NCBI GenBank assembly: GCA_037893245.1
Contig: JBAIAA010000599.1
Coordinates: forward strand, 1-64,000
From: Crossaster papposus
Taxonomy: Eukaryota; Echinodermata; Asteroidea; Velatida; Solasteridae
Reading direction: 5' to 3'
DNA length: 64,000 nucleotides
Shown here: one piece after another, positions 35,401-49,431 of the stretch
How the letters are laid out: every line of letters begins with the position of its first letter
Position numbering within the stretch: position 1 is the first letter of the stretch
Program-made: the position numbers and the translations under genes
The notes under the pieces: model-generated
Told to the model about the DNA's origin: nothing
The model's database searches: none
Seen by the model: the letters and a program-made list of their open reading frames with translations, nothing else

Positions 35401-38000
35401 TACAGAGAGCAGTCACTGTGCTGCGCAGAATAGTGAGTGTTCCCATCACAGTTTGACTGTGAGAGCTGTCACTGTGCTGAGCAGAATAGTGAGTGTTCAC
35501 ATCACAGTGTGACTAAGAGCAGTCACTGTGCTGAGCAGAATAGTGAGTGTTTCCATCACAGTGTGACTGTGAGAGCATTCACTGTGCTGAGCAGAATAGT
35601 GAGTGTTCCCGTTACAGTGTGACTGAGAGCTGTTAATGTGCTGAGCAGAATAGTAAGTGTTCACATCACAGTGTGACTGAGAGCTCTCATTGTGCTGAGC
35701 AAAATAGTAAGTGTTCACATCACAGTGTGGCTGACATCTCTCACTGTGCTGAGCAGAATAGTGAGTGTTCCCGTTACAGTGTGACTGAGAGCTCTCACTG
35801 TGCTGAGCAGAATAGTAAGTGTTCCCATCACAGTGTGACTGTGCGCAGTGACTGTGCTGAGCAAAATATTGAGTGTTCCAATCACAGTGTTAAAGAGAGC
35901 AGTCACTGTGCTGCGCAGAATAGTGAGTGTTCCCAACACAGTTTGACTGTGAGAGCAGTCACTGTGATGAGCAGAATAGTGAGTGTTACCATCACAGTGT
36001 GACTGAGAGCTGTCACTGTGCTGAGCAGAATAGTGAGTGTTCACATCACAGTGTGACTGTGAGAGCATTCACTGTGCTGAGCAGAATAGTGAGTGTTCCC
36101 GTTACAGTGTGACTGAGAGCTCTCACTGTGCTGAGCAGAATAGTGAGTGTTCCTGTTATAGTGTGGCTGAGAGCTCTCACTGTGCTGAGCAGAATAGTGA
36201 GTGTTCCCATCACAGTGTGACTGAGAGCAGTCACTGTGCTGAGCAGAATATTGAGTGTTCCCATAACAGTGTGACTGAGAGCTGTCACTGTGCTGAGCAG
36301 AATAGTGAGTGTTCACATCACAGTGTGACTGAGAGCAGTCACTGTGCTGAGCAGACTAGTGAGTGTTTCCATCACAGTGTGACTGTGAGAGCATTCACTG
36401 TGCTGAGCAGAATAGTGAGTGTTCCCGTTACAGTGTGACTGAGAGCTCTCACTGTGCTGAGCAGAATAGTGAGTGTTCCCATCACAGTGTGGCTGAGCGC
36501 AGTGACTGTGCTGAGCAAAATATTGAGTGTTCCCATCACAGTGTGACTGAGAGCAGTCACTGTGCTGAACAGAATAGTGAGTGTTCCTATCACAGTGTGA
36601 CTGAGAGCTGTCAATGTGCTGAGCAGAATAGTAAGTGTTCACATCACAGTGTGACTGAGAGCTCTCATTGTGCTGAGCAAGATAGTAAGTGTTCACATCA
36701 CATTGTGGCTGACATCTCTCACTGTGCTGAGCAGAATAGTGAGTGTTGCCATCACAGTGTGACTGAGAGCAGTCACTGTGCTGAGCAAAATAGTGAGTGT
36801 TCCCATCACAGTGTGACTGAGAGCAGTTACTGTGCTGAACAAAATAGTGAGTGTTCCCTTCACAGTGTGACTAAGAGCAGTCACTGTGCTGAACAGAATA
36901 GTGAGTGTTCCCATCACAGTGTGACTGAGAGCAGTCACTGTGCTGAGCAGAATAGTGAGTGTTTTCATCACAATGCGACTGTGAGAGCAGTCACTGTGCA
37001 GAGCAGATTAGTGAGTGTTCCCATCACAGTGTGACTGCGAGAGCATTCACTTTGCTGCGCAGAATAGTGAGTGTTCCCATCACAGTGTGACTGAGAGCAG
37101 TCACTGTGCTAAACAGAATAGTTAGTGTTCCCATCAAAGTGTGACTGAGAGCTGTCAATGTGCTGAGCAGAATAGTAAGTGTTCACATCACAGTGTGACT
37201 GAGAGCAGTCACTGTGCTGAGCACAAGAGTGAGTGTTCCAATCACAGTGTTACAGAGAGCAGTCACTGTGCTGCGCAGAATAGTGAGTGTTCCCATCACA
37301 GTTTGACTGTGAGAGCAGTTACTGTGCTGAGCAGAATAGTGAGTGTTCACATCACAGTGTGACTAAGAGCAGTCACTGTGCTGAGCAGAATAGTGAGTGT
37401 TTCCATCACAGTGTGACTGTGAGAGCATTCACTGTGCTGAGCAGAATAGTGAGTGTTCCCGTTACAGTGTGACTGAGAGCTCTCACTGTGCTGAGCAGAA
37501 TAGTGAGTGTTCCCATCACAGTGTGACTGAGATCTGTCAATGTGCTGAGCAGAATTGTAAGTGTTCACATCACAGTGTGACTGAGAGCTTTCATTGTGCT
37601 GAGCAAAATAGTAAGTGTTCACATCACAGTGTGGCTGACATCTCTCACTGTGCTGAGCAGAATAGTGAGTGTTCCCGTTACAGTGTGACTGAGAGCTCTC
37701 ACTGTGCTGAGCAGAATAGTAAGTGTTCCCATCACAGTGTGACTGAGAGGAGTGACTGTGCTGAGCAAAATATTGAGTGTTCCAATCACAGTGTTAAAGA
37801 GAGCAGTCACTGTGCTGCGCAGAATAGTGAGTGTTCCCAACACAGTTTGACTGTGAGAGCAGTCACTGTGATGAGCAGATTAGTGAGTGTTACCATCACA
37901 GTGTGACTGAGAGCTGTCACTGTGCTGAGCAGAATAGTGAGTGTTCACATCACAGTGTGACTGTGAGAGCATTCACTGTGCTGAGCAGAATAGTGAGTGT
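32490..38000. repeat. 1.80/1.85-kb higher-order repeat, three copies
   Basis: Three consecutive units start near 32490, 34340 and 36136. Offsets are 1850 then 1796 bp between copies 1 and 2, and 1796 then 1850 bp between copies 2 and 3, because copy 2 lacks one 54-bp monomer (the GTGGCTGAGCGCAG form at about 32844 and 36490). Block-specific variants are GCAGACTAGTGAG, GCAAGATAGTAAG, GTGGCTGACATC, TGTTGCCATCAC and GTTAAAGAGAG. Copies 1 and 3 share the longest uninterrupted satellite frame in the window, 223 codons (32717-33388 and 36363-37034). I still read it as non-coding because copy 2 differs by a whole monomer and frames end at 56-bp monomers. Confidence 0.85.
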
Positions 38001-40499
38001 TCCCGTTACAGTGTGACTGAGAGCTCTCACTGTGCTGAGCAGAATAGTAAGTGTTCCCATCACAGTGTGACTGATCGCAGTGACTGTGCTGAGCAAAATA
38101 TTGAGTGTTCCCATCACAGTGTGACTGAGAGCAGTCACTGTGCTAAACAGAATAGTTAGTGTTCCCATCAAAGTGTGACTGAGAGCAGTCACTGTGCTGA
38201 ACAGAATAGTTAGTGTTCCCATCAAAGTGTGACTGAGAGCTGTCAAAGTGCTGAGCAGAATAGTAAGTGTTCACATCACAGTGTGACTGAGAGCAGTCAC
38301 TGTGCTGAGCACAAGAGTGAGTGTTCCCATCGCGGTGTGACTGCGAGAGCATTCACTGTGCAGAGCAGAATAGTGAGTGTTCCCATCACAGTGTTACAGA
38401 GAGCAGTCACTGTGCTGCGCAGAATAGTGAGTATTCCCATCACAGTTTGACTGTGAGAGCAGTCACTGTGCTGAGCAGAATAGTGAGTGTTCCCGTTACA
38501 GTGTGGCTGAGAGCTCTCACTGTGCTGAGCAGAATAGTGAGTGTTCCCATCACAGTGTGACTGAGAGCACTCACTGTGCTGAGCAGAATAGTGAGTGTTC
38601 CCATCACAGTGTGACTGAGAGCAGTCACTGTGCTGAGCAAAATAGTGAGTGTTCCCATCACAGTGTGACTGCGAGAGCATTCATTGTCCAGAGCAGGATA
38701 GTGAGTGTTCCCGTTATAGTGTGGCTGAGAGCTCTCACTGTGCTGAGCAGAATAGTGAGTGTTCCCATCACAGTGTGACTGAGAGCAGTCACTGTGCTGA
38801 GCAGAATATTGAGTGTTCCCATAACAGTGTGACTGAGAGCTCTCACTGTGCTGAGCAGAATAGTGAGTGTTCACATCACAGTGTGACTGAGAGCAGTCAC
38901 TGTGCTGAGCAGAATAGTGAGTGTTTCCATCACAGTGTGACTGTGAGAGCATTCACTGTGCTGAGCAGAATAGTGAGTGTTCCCGTTACAGTGTGACTGA
39001 GAGCTCTCACTGTGCTGAGCAGAATAGTGAGTGTTCCCATCACAGTGTGACTGAGCGCAGTGACTGTGCTGAGCAAAATATTGAGTGTTCCAATCACAGT
39101 GTTACAGAGAGCAGTCACTGTGCTGCGCAGAATAGTGAGTGTTCCCAACACAGTTTGACTGTGAGAGCAGTCACTGTGCTGAGCAGAATAGTGAGTGTTA
39201 CCATCACAGTGTGACTGAGAGCTGTCACTGTGCTGAGCAGAATAGTGAGTGTTCTCATCACAGTGTGACTGTGAGAGCATTCACTGTGCTGAGCAGAATA
39301 GTGAGTGTTCCCGTTACAGTGTGACTGAGAGCTCTCACTGTGCTGAGCAGAATAGTAAGTGTTCCCATCACAGTGTGACTGAGCGCAGTGACTGTGCTGA
39401 GCAAAATATTGAGTGTTCCCATCACAGTGTGACTGAGAGCAGTCACTGTGCTAAACAGAATAGTTAGTGTTCCCATCAAAGTGTGACTGAGAGCAGTCAC
39501 TGTGCTGAACAGAATAGTTAGTGTTCCCATCAAAGTGTGACTGAGAGCTGTCAATGTGCTGAGCAGAATAGTAAGTGTTCACATCACAGTGTGACTGAGA
39601 GCAGTCACTGTGCTGAGCACAAGAGTGAGTGTTCCCATCGCGGTGTGACTGCGAGAGCATTCACTGTGCAGAGCAGAATAGTGAGTGTTCCCATCACAGT
39701 GTTACAGAGAGCAGTCACTGTGCTGCGCAGAATAGTGAGTATTCCCATCACAGTTTGACTGTGAGAGCAGTCACTGTGCTGAGCAGAATAGTGAGTGTTC
39801 CCGTTACAGTGTGGCTGAGAGCTCACACTGTGCTGAGCAGAATAGTGAGTGTTCCCATCACAGTGTGACTGAGAGCTCTCACTGTGTTGAGCAGAATAGT
39901 GAGTGTTCCCATCACAGTGTGACTGAGAGCAGTCACTGTGCTGAGCAAAATAGTGAGTGTTCCCATCACAGTGTGACTGCGAGAGCATTCACTGTCCAGA
40001 GCAGGATAGTGAGTGTTCCCATCACCGTGTGACTGAGAGAAGTCACTGTGCTGAGCAAAATATTGAGTGTTCCCATCACAGTGTGACTGAGAGCAGTCAC
40101 TGTGCTGAACAAAATAGTGAGTGTTCCCTTCACAGTGTGACTGAGAGCAGTCACTGTGCTGAACAGAATAGTGAGTGTTCCCTTCACAGTGTGACTGAGA
40201 GCAGTCACTGTGCTGAACAGAATAGTGAGTGTTCCCATCACAGTGTATACTGAGAGCAGTCACTGTGCTGAGCAGAATAGTGAGTGTTTTCATCACAATG
40301 CGACTGTGAGAGCAGTCACTGTGCAGAGCAGAATAGTAAGTGTTCCCATCACAGTGTGACTGCGAGAGCATTCACTGTGCAGAGCAGAATAGTGAGTGTT
40401 CCCATCACAGTGTGACTGAGAGCAGTCATTGTGCTGCGCAGAATAGTGAGTGTTCCCATCACAGTTTGACTGTGAGAGCAGTCACTGTGCTGAGCAGAA
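38001..40499. repeat. Satellite stretch linking two higher-order blocks
   Basis: Ordinary monomers. The part at about 39249-39554 is repeated at 41651-41956 (offset 2402), and about 39811-40440 at 42157-42786 (offset 2346), so this is a diverged left flank of the next block. It contains the first TATAC monomer (40246-40250). No other sequence or gene is present. Confidence 0.75.
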
Positions 40500-43400
40500 T
40501 AGTGAGTGTTCCCATCACAGTGTGACTGAGAGCATTCACTGTGCTGAGCAGAATAGTGAGTGTTCCCGTTATAGTGTGGCTGAGAGCTCTCACTGTGCTG
40601 AGCAAAATAGTGAGTGTTCCCATCAGAGTGTGACTGAGAGCAGTCACTGTGCTGAGCAGAATATTGAGTGTTCCCATAACAGTGTGACTGAGAGCTGTCA
40701 CTGTGCTGAGCAGAATAGTGAGTGTTCACATCACAGTGTGACTGAGAGCAGTCACTGTGCTGAGCAGAATAGTGAGTGTTTCCATCACAGTGTGACTGTG
40801 AGAGCATTCACTGTGCTGAGCAGAATAGTGAACGGTGTTCCCGTTACAGTGTGACTGAGAGCTCTCACTGTGCTGAGCAGAATAGTGAGTGTTCCCATCA
40901 CAGTGTGACTGAGCGCAGTGACTGTGCTGAGCAAAATATTGAGTGTTCCAATCACAGTGTTACAGAGAGAAGTCACTGTGCTGCGCAGAATAGTGAGTGT
41001 TCCCAACACAGTTTGACTGTGAGAGCAGTCACTGTGCTGAGCAGAATAGTGAGTGTTACCATCACAGTGTGACTGAGTGCTGTCACTGTGCTGAGCAGAA
41101 TAGTGAGTGTTCTCATCACAGTGTGACTGTGAGAGCATTCACTGTGCTGAGCAGAATAGTGATTGTTCCCGTTACAGTGTGACTGACAGCTCTAACTGTG
41201 CTGAGCAGAATAGTAAGTGTTTCCATCACAGTGTGACTGAGCGCAGTGACTGTGCTGAGCAAAATATTGAGTGTTCCCATCACAGTGTGACTGAGAGCAG
41301 TCACTGTGCTAAACAGAATAGTTAGTGTTCCCATCAAAGTGTGACTGAGAGCAGTCACTGTGCTGAGCAGAATAGTGAGTGTTACCGTCACAGTGTGACT
41401 GAAAGCTCTCACTGTGCTGAGCAGAATAGTGAGTGTTCCCATCACAGTGTGACTGAGCGCAGTGACTGTGCTAAGCAAAATATTGAGTGTTCCAATCACA
41501 GTGTTACAGAGAGCAGTCACTGTGCTGCGCAGAATAGTGAGTGTTCCCAACACAGTTTGACTGTGAGAGCAGTCACTGTGCTAAGCAGAATAGTGAGTGT
41601 TACCATCACAGTGTGACTGAGAGCTGTCACTGTGCTGAGCAGAATAGTGAGTGTTCTCATCACAGTGTGACTGTGGGAGCATTCACTGTGCTGAGCAGAA
41701 TAGTGAGTGTTCCCGTTACAGTGTGACTGAGAGCTCTCACTGTGCTGAGCAGAATAGTAAGTGTTCCCATCACAGTGTGACTGAGCGCAGTGACTGTGCT
41801 GAGCAAAATATTGAGTGTTCCCATCACAGTGTGACTGAGAGCAGTCACTGTGCTAAACAGAATAGTTAGTGTTCCCATCAAAGTGTGACTGAGAGCAGTC
41901 ACTGTGCTTAACAGAATAGTTAGTGTTCCCATCAAAGTGTGACTGAGAGCTTTCAATGTGCTGAGCAGAATAGTAAGTGTTCACATCACAGTGTGACTGA
42001 GAGCAGTCACTGTGCTGAGCACAAGAGTGAGTATTCCCATCGCGGTGTTACAGAGAGCAGTCACTGTGCTGCGCAGAATAGTGAGTATTCCCATCACAGT
42101 TTGACTGTGAGAGCAGTCACTGTGCTGAGCAGAATAGTGAGTGTTCCCGTTACAGTGTGGCTGAGAGCTCTCACTGTGCTGAGCAGAATAGTGAGTGTTC
42201 CCATCACAGTGTGACTGAGAGCTCTCACTGTGCTGAGCAGAATAGTGAGTGTTCCCATCACAGTGTGACTGAGAGCAGTCACTGTGCTGAGCAAAATAGT
42301 GAGTGTTCCCATCACAGTGTGACTGCGAGAGCATTCACTGTCCAGAGCAGGATAGTGAGTGTTCCCATCACCGTGTGACTGAGAGAAGTCACTGTGCTGA
42401 GCAAAATATTGAGTGTTCCCATCACAGTGTGACTGAGAGCAGTCACTGTGCTGAACAAAATAGTGAGTGTTCCCTTCACAGTGTGACTGAGAGCAGTCAC
42501 TGTGCTGAACAGAATAGTGAGTGTTCCCTTCACAGTGTAACTGAGAGCAGTCACTGTGCTGAACAGAATAGTGAGTGTTCCCATCACAGTGTATACTGAG
42601 AGCAGTCACTGTGCTGAGCAGAATAGTGAGTGTTTTCATCACAATGCGACTGTGAGAGCAGTCACTGTGCAGAGCAGAATAGTGAGTGTTCCCATCACAG
42701 TGTGACTGCGAGAGCATTCACTGTGCAGAGCAGAATAGTGAGTGTTCCCATCACAGTGTGACTGAGAGCAGTCATTGTGCTGCGCAGAATAGTGAGTGTT
42801 CCCATCACAGTGTGACTGAGAGCATTCACTGTGCTGAGCAAAATAGTGAGTGTTCCCGTTATAGTGTGGCTGAGAGCTCTCACTGTGCTGAGCAGAATAG
42901 TGAGTGTTCCCATCAGAGTGTGACTGAGAGCAGTCACTGTGCTGAGCAGAATATTGAGTGTTCCCATAACAGTGTGACTGAGAGCTGTCACTGTGCTGAG
43001 CAGAATAGTGAGTGTTCACATCACAGTGTGACTGAGAGCAGTCACTGTGCTGAGCAGAATAGTGAGTGTTTCCATCACAGTGTGACTGTGAGAGCATTCA
43101 CTGTGCTGAGCAGAATAGTGAACGGTGTTCCCGTTACAGTGTGACTGAGAGCTCTCACTGTGCTGAGCAGAATAGTGAGTGTTCCCATCACAGTGTGACT
43201 GAGCGCAGTGACTGTGCTGAGCAAAATATTGAGTGTTCCAATCACAGTGTTACAGAGAGAAGTCACTGTGCTGCGCAGAATAGTGAGTGTTCCCAACACA
43301 GTTTGACTGTGAGAGCAGTCACTGTGCTGAGCAGAATAGTGAGTGTTACCATCACAGTGTGACTGAGAGCTGTCACTGTGCTGAGCAGAATAGTGAGTGT

Positions 43401-46400
43401 TCTCATCACAGTGTGACTGTGAGAGCATTCACTGTGCTGAGCAGAATAGTGATTGTTCCCGTTACAGTGTGACTGACAGCTCTAACTGTGCTGAGCAGAA
43501 TAGTAAGTGTTCCCATCACAGTGTGACTGAGCGCAGTGACTGTGCTGAGCAAAATATTGAGTGTTCCCATCACAGTGTGACTGAGAGCAGTCACTGTGCT
43601 AAACAGAATAGTTAGTGTTCCCATCAAAGTGTGACTGAGAGCAGTCACTGTGCTGAACATAATAGTTAGTGTTCCCATCAAAGTGTGACTGAGAGCTGTC
43701 AATGTGCTGAGCAGAATAGTAAGTGTTCACATCACAGTGTGACTGAGAGCAGTCACTGTGCTGAGCTCAAGAGTGAGTGTTCCCATCGCGGTGTTACAGA
43801 GAGCAGTCACTGTGCTGCGCAGAATAGTGAGTATTCCCATCACAGTTTGACTGTGAGAGCAGTCACTGTGCTGAGCAGAATAGTGAGTGTTCCCGTTACA
43901 GTGTGGCTGAGAGCTCTCACTGTGCTGAGCAGAATAGGAAGTGTTCCCATCACAGTGTGACTGAGAGCTCTCACTGTGCTGAGCAGAATAGTGAGTGTTC
44001 CCATCACAGTGTGACTGAGAGCAGTCACTGTGCTGAGCAAAATAGTGAGTGTTCCCATCACAGTGTGACTGCGAGAGCATTCACTGTCCAGAGCAGGATA
44101 GTGAGTGTTCCCATCACCGTGTGACTGAGAGAAGTCACTGTGCTGAGCAAAATATTGAGTGTTCCCATCACAGTGTGACTGAGAGCAGTCACTGTGCTGA
44201 ACAAAATAGTGAGTGTTCCCTTCACAGTGTGACTGAGAGCAGTCACTGTGCTGAACAGAATAGTGAGTGTTCGCTTCACAGTGTAACTGAGAGCAGTCAC
44301 TGTGCTGAACAGAATAGTGAGTGTTCCCATCACAGTGTATACTGAGAGCAGTCACTGTGCTGAGCAGAATAGTGAGTGTTTTCATCACAATGCGACTGTG
44401 AGAGCAGTCACTGTGCAGAGCAGAATAGTGAGTGTTCCCATCACAGTGTGACTGCGAGAGCATTCACTGTGCAGAGCAGAATAGTGAGTGTTCCCATCAC
44501 AGTGTGACTGAGAGCAGTCATTGTGCTGCGCAGAATAGTGAGTGTTCCCATCACAGTGTGACTGAGAGCATTCACTGTGCTGAGCAGAATAGTGAGTGTT
44601 CCCGTTATAGTGTGGCTGAGAGCTCTCACTGTGCTGAGCAGAATAGTGAGTGTTCCCATCAGAGTGTGACTGAGAGCAGTCACTGTGCTGAGCAGAATAT
44701 TGAGTGTTCCCATAACAGTGTGACTGAGAGCTGTCACTGTGCTGAGCAGAATAGTGAGTGTTCACATCACAGTGTGACTGAGAGCAGTCACTGTGCTGAG
44801 CAGAATAGTGAGTGTTTCCATCACAGTGTGACTGTGAGAGCATTCACTGTGCTGAGCAGAATAGTGAACGGTGTTCCCGTTACAGTGTGACTGAGAGCTC
44901 TCACTGTGCTGAGCAGAATAGTGAGTGTTCCCATCACAGTGTGACTGAGCGCAGTGACTGTGCTGAGCAAAATATTGAGTGTTCCAATCACAGTGTTACA
45001 GAGAGAAGTCACTGTGCTGCGCAGAATAGTGAGTGTTCCCAACACAGTTTGACTGTGAGAGCAGTCACTGTGCTGAGCAGAATAGTGAGTGTTACCATCA
45101 CAGTGTGACTGAGTGCTGTCACTGTGCTGAGCAGAATAGTGAGTGTTCTCATCACAGTGTGACTGTGAGAGCATTCACTGTGCTGAGCAGAATAGTGATT
45201 GTTCCCGTTACAGTGTGACTGACAGCTCTAACTGTGCTGAGCAGAATAGTAAGTGTTTCCATCACAGTGTGACTGAGCGCAGTGACTGTGCTGAGCAAAA
45301 TATTGAGTGTTCCCATCACAGTGTGACTGAGAGCAGTCACTGTGCTAAACAGAATAGTTAGTGTTCCCATCAAAGTGTGACTGAGAGCAGTCACTGTGCT
45401 GAGCAGAATAGTGAGTGTTACCGTCACAGTGTGACTGAAAGCTCTCACTGTGCTGAGCAGAATAGTGAGTGTTCCCATCACAGTGTGACTGAGCGCAGTG
45501 ACTGTGCTAAGCAAAATATTGAGTGTTCCAATCACAGTGTTACAGAGAGCAGTCACTGTGCTGCGCAGAATAGTGAGTGTTCCCAACACAGTTTGACTGT
45601 GAGAGCAGTCACTGTGCTAAGCAGAATAGTGAGTGTTACCATCACAGTGTGACTGAGAGCTGTCACTGTGCTGAGCAGAATAGTGAGTGTTCTCATCACA
45701 GTGTGACTGTGGGAGCATTCACTGTGCTGAGCAGAATAGTGAGTGTTCCCGTTACAGTGTGACTGAGAGCTCTCACTGTGCTGAGCAGAATAGTAAGTGT
45801 TCCCATCACAGTGTGACTGAGCGCAGTGACTGTGCTGAGCAAAATATTGAGTGTTCCCATCACAGTGTGACTGAGAGCAGTCACTGTGCTAAACAGAATA
45901 GTTAGTGTTCCCATCAAAGTGTGACTGAGAGCAGTCACTGTGCTTAACAGAATAGTTAGTGTTCCCATCAAAGTGTGACTGAGAGCTTTCAATGTGCTGA
46001 GCAGAATAGTAAGTGTTCACATCACAGTGTGACTGAGAGCAGTCACTGTGCTGAGCACAAGAGTGAGTATTCCCATCGCGGTGTTACAGAGAGCAGTCAC
46101 TGTGCTGCGCAGAATAGTGAGTATTCCCATCACAGTTTGACTGTGAGAGCAGTCACTGTGCTGAGCAGAATAGTGAGTGTTCCCGTTACAGTGTGGCTGA
46201 GAGCTCTCACTGTGCTGAGCAGAATAGTGAGTGTTCCCATCACAGTGTGACTGAGAGCTCTCACTGTGCTGAGCAGAATAGTGAGTGTTCCCATCACAGT
46301 GTGACTGAGAGCAGTCACTGTGCTGAGCAAAATAGTGAGTGTTCCCATCACAGTGTGACTGCGAGAGCATTCACTGTCCAGAGCAGGATAGTGAGTGTTC

Positions 46401-49400
46401 CCATCACCGTGTGACTGAGAGAAGTCACTGTGCTGAGCAAAATATTGAGTGTTCCCATCACAGTGTGACTGAGAGCAGTCACTGTGCTGAACAAAATAGT
46501 GAGTGTTCCCTTCACAGTGTGACTGAGAGCAGTCACTGTGCTGAACAGAATAGTGAGTGTTCCCTTCACAGTGTAACTGAGAGCAGTCACTGTGCTGAAC
46601 AGAATAGTGAGTGTTCCCATCACAGTGTATACTGAGAGCAGTCACTGTGCTGAGCAGAATAGTGAGTGTTTTCATCACAATGCGACTGTGAGAGCAGTCA
46701 CTGTGCAGAGCAGAATAGTGAGTGTTCCCATCACAGTGTGACTGCGAGAGCATTCACTGTGCAGAGCAGAATAGTGAGTGTTCCCATCACAGTGTGACTG
46801 AGAGCAGTCATTGTGCTGCGCAGAATAGTGAGTGTTCCCATCACAGTGTGACTGAGAGCATTCACTGTGCTGAGCAAAATAGTGAGTGTTCCCGTTATAG
46901 TGTGGCTGAGAGCTCTCACTGTGCTGAGCAGAATAGTGAGTGTTCCCATCAGAGTGTGACTGAGAGCAGTCACTGTGCTGAGCAGAATATTGAGTGTTCC
47001 CATAACAGTGTGACTGAGAGCTGTCACTGTGCTGAGCAGAATAGTGAGTGTTCACATCACAGTGTGACTGAGAGCAGTCACTGTGCTGAGCAGAATAGTG
47101 AGTGTTTCCATCACAGTGTGACTGTGAGAGCATTCACTGTGCTGAGCAGAATAGTGAACGGTGTTCCCGTTACAGTGTGACTGAGAGCTCTCACTGTGCT
47201 GAGCAGAATAGTGAGTGTTCCCATCACAGTGTGACTGAGCGCAGTGACTGTGCTGAGCAAAATATTGAGTGTTCCAATCACAGTGTTACAGAGAGAAGTC
47301 ACTGTGCTGCGCAGAATAGTGAGTGTTCCCAACACAGTTTGACTGTGAGAGCAGTCACTGTGCTGAGCAGAATAGTGAGTGTTACCATCACAGTGTGACT
47401 GAGAGCTGTCACTGTGCTGAGCAGAATAGTGAGTGTTCTCATCACAGTGTGACTGTGAGAGCATTCACTGTGCTGAGCAGAATAGTGATTGTTCCCGTTA
47501 CAGTGTGACTGACAGCTCTAACTGTGCTGAGCAGAATAGTAAGTGTTCCCATCACAGTGTGACTGAGCGCAGTGACTGTGCTGAGCAAAATATTGAGTGT
47601 TCCCATCACAGTGTGACTGAGAGCAGTCACTGTGCTAAACAGAATAGTTAGTGTTCCCATCAAAGTGTGACTGAGAGCAGTCACTGTGCTGAACATAATA
47701 GTTAGTGTTCCCATCAAAGTGTGACTGAGAGCTGTCAATGTGCTGAGCAGAATAGTAAGTGTTCACATCACAGTGTGACTGAGAGCAGTCACTGTGCTGA
47801 GCTCAAGAGTGAGTGTTCCCATCGCGGTGTTACAGAGAGCAGTCACTGTGCTGCGCAGAATAGTGAGTATTCCCATCACAGTTTGACTGTGAGAGCAGTC
47901 ACTGTGCTGAGCAGAATAGTGAGTGTTCCCGTTACAGTGTGGCTGAGAGCTCTCACTGTGCTGAGCAGAATAGGAAGTGTTCCCATCACAGTGTGACTGA
48001 GAGCTCTCACTGTGCTGAGCAGAATAGTGAGTGTTCCCATCACAGTGTGACTGAGAGCAGTCACTGTGCTGAGCAAAATAGTGAGTGTTCCCATCACAGT
48101 GTGACTGCGAGAGCATTCACTGTCCAGAGCAGGATAGTGAGTGTTCCCATCACCGTGTGACTGAGAGAAGTCACTGTGCTGAGCAAAATATTGAGTGTTC
48201 CCATCACAGTGTGACTGAGAGCAGTCACTGTGCTGAACAAAATAGTGAGTGTTCCCTTCACAGTGTGACTGAGAGCAGTCACTGTGCTGAACAGAATAGT
48301 GAGTGTTCGCTTCACAGTGTAACTGAGAGCAGTCACTGTGCTGAACAGAATAGTGAGTGTTCCCATCACAGTGTATACTGAGAGCAGTCACTGTGCTGAG
48401 CAGAATAGTGAGTGTTTTCATCACAATGCGACTGTGAGAGCAGTCACTGTGCAGAGCAGAATAGTGAGTGTTCCCATCACAGTGTGACTGCGAGAGCATT
48501 CACTGTGCAGAGCAGAATAGTGAGTGTTCCCATCACAGTGTGACTGAGAGCAGTCATTGTGCTGCGCAGAATAGTGAGTGTTCCCATCACAGTGTGACTG
48601 AGAGCATTCACTGTGCTGAGCAGAATAGTGAGTGTTCCCGTTATAGTGTGGCTGAGAGCTCTCACTGTGCTGAGCAGAATAGTGAGTGTTCCCATCAGAG
48701 TGTGACTGAGAGCAGTCACTGTGCTGAGCAGAATATTGAGTGTTCCCATAACAGTGTGACTGAGAGCTGTCACTGTGCTGAGCAGAATAGTGAGTGTTCA
48801 CATCACAGTGTGACTGAGAGCAGTCACTGTGCTGAGCAGAATAGTGAGTGTTTCCATCACAGTGTGACTGTGAGAGCATTCACTGTGCTGAGCAGAATAG
48901 TGAACGGTGTTCCCGTTACAGTGTGACTGAGAGCTCTCACTGTGCTGAGCAGAATAGTGAGTGTTCCCATCACAGTGTGACTGAGCGCAGTGACTGTGCT
49001 GAGCAAAATATTGAGTGTTCCAATCACAGTGTTACAGAGAGAAGTCACTGTGCTGCGCAGAATAGTGAGTGTTCCCAACACAGTTTGACTGTGAGAGCAG
49101 TCACTGTGCTGAGCAGAATAGTGAGTGTTACCATCACAGTGTGACTGAGAGCTGTCACTGTGCTGAGCAGAATAGTGAGTGTTCTCATCACAGTGTGACT
49201 GTGAGAGCATTCACTGTGCTGAGCAGAATAGTGATTGTTCCCGTTACAGTGTGACTGACAGCTCTAACTGTGCTGAGCAGAATAGTAAGTGTTCCCATCA
49301 CAGTGTGACTGAGCGCAGTGACTGTGCTGAGCAAAATATTGAGTGTTCCCATCACAGTGTGACTGAGAGCAGTCACTGTGCTAAACAGAATAGTTAGTGT

Positions 49401-49431
49401 TCCCATCAAAGTGTGACTGAGAGCAGTCACT
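40500..49431. repeat. 4036-bp higher-order repeat built of 2290- and 1746-bp subunits
   Basis: About 40500-45395 matches 44536-49431 at 4036 bp. Within it the AACGG monomer recurs at 40831, 43121, 44867, 47157 and 48903, spacings 2290, 1746, 2290 and 1746. The TATAC monomer recurs at 42592, 44338, 46628 and 48374 with the same alternation. The 2290-bp subunits carry an extra run including TGTTACCGTCACAG and GCTAAGCAAAATATTG monomers (about 41390-41480 and 45420-45510) absent from the 1746-bp ones. A shared private base, GAGTGCTGTC at about 41076 and 45112, links alternate subunits and supports amplification of the 4036-bp pair as a unit. Confidence 0.88.
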
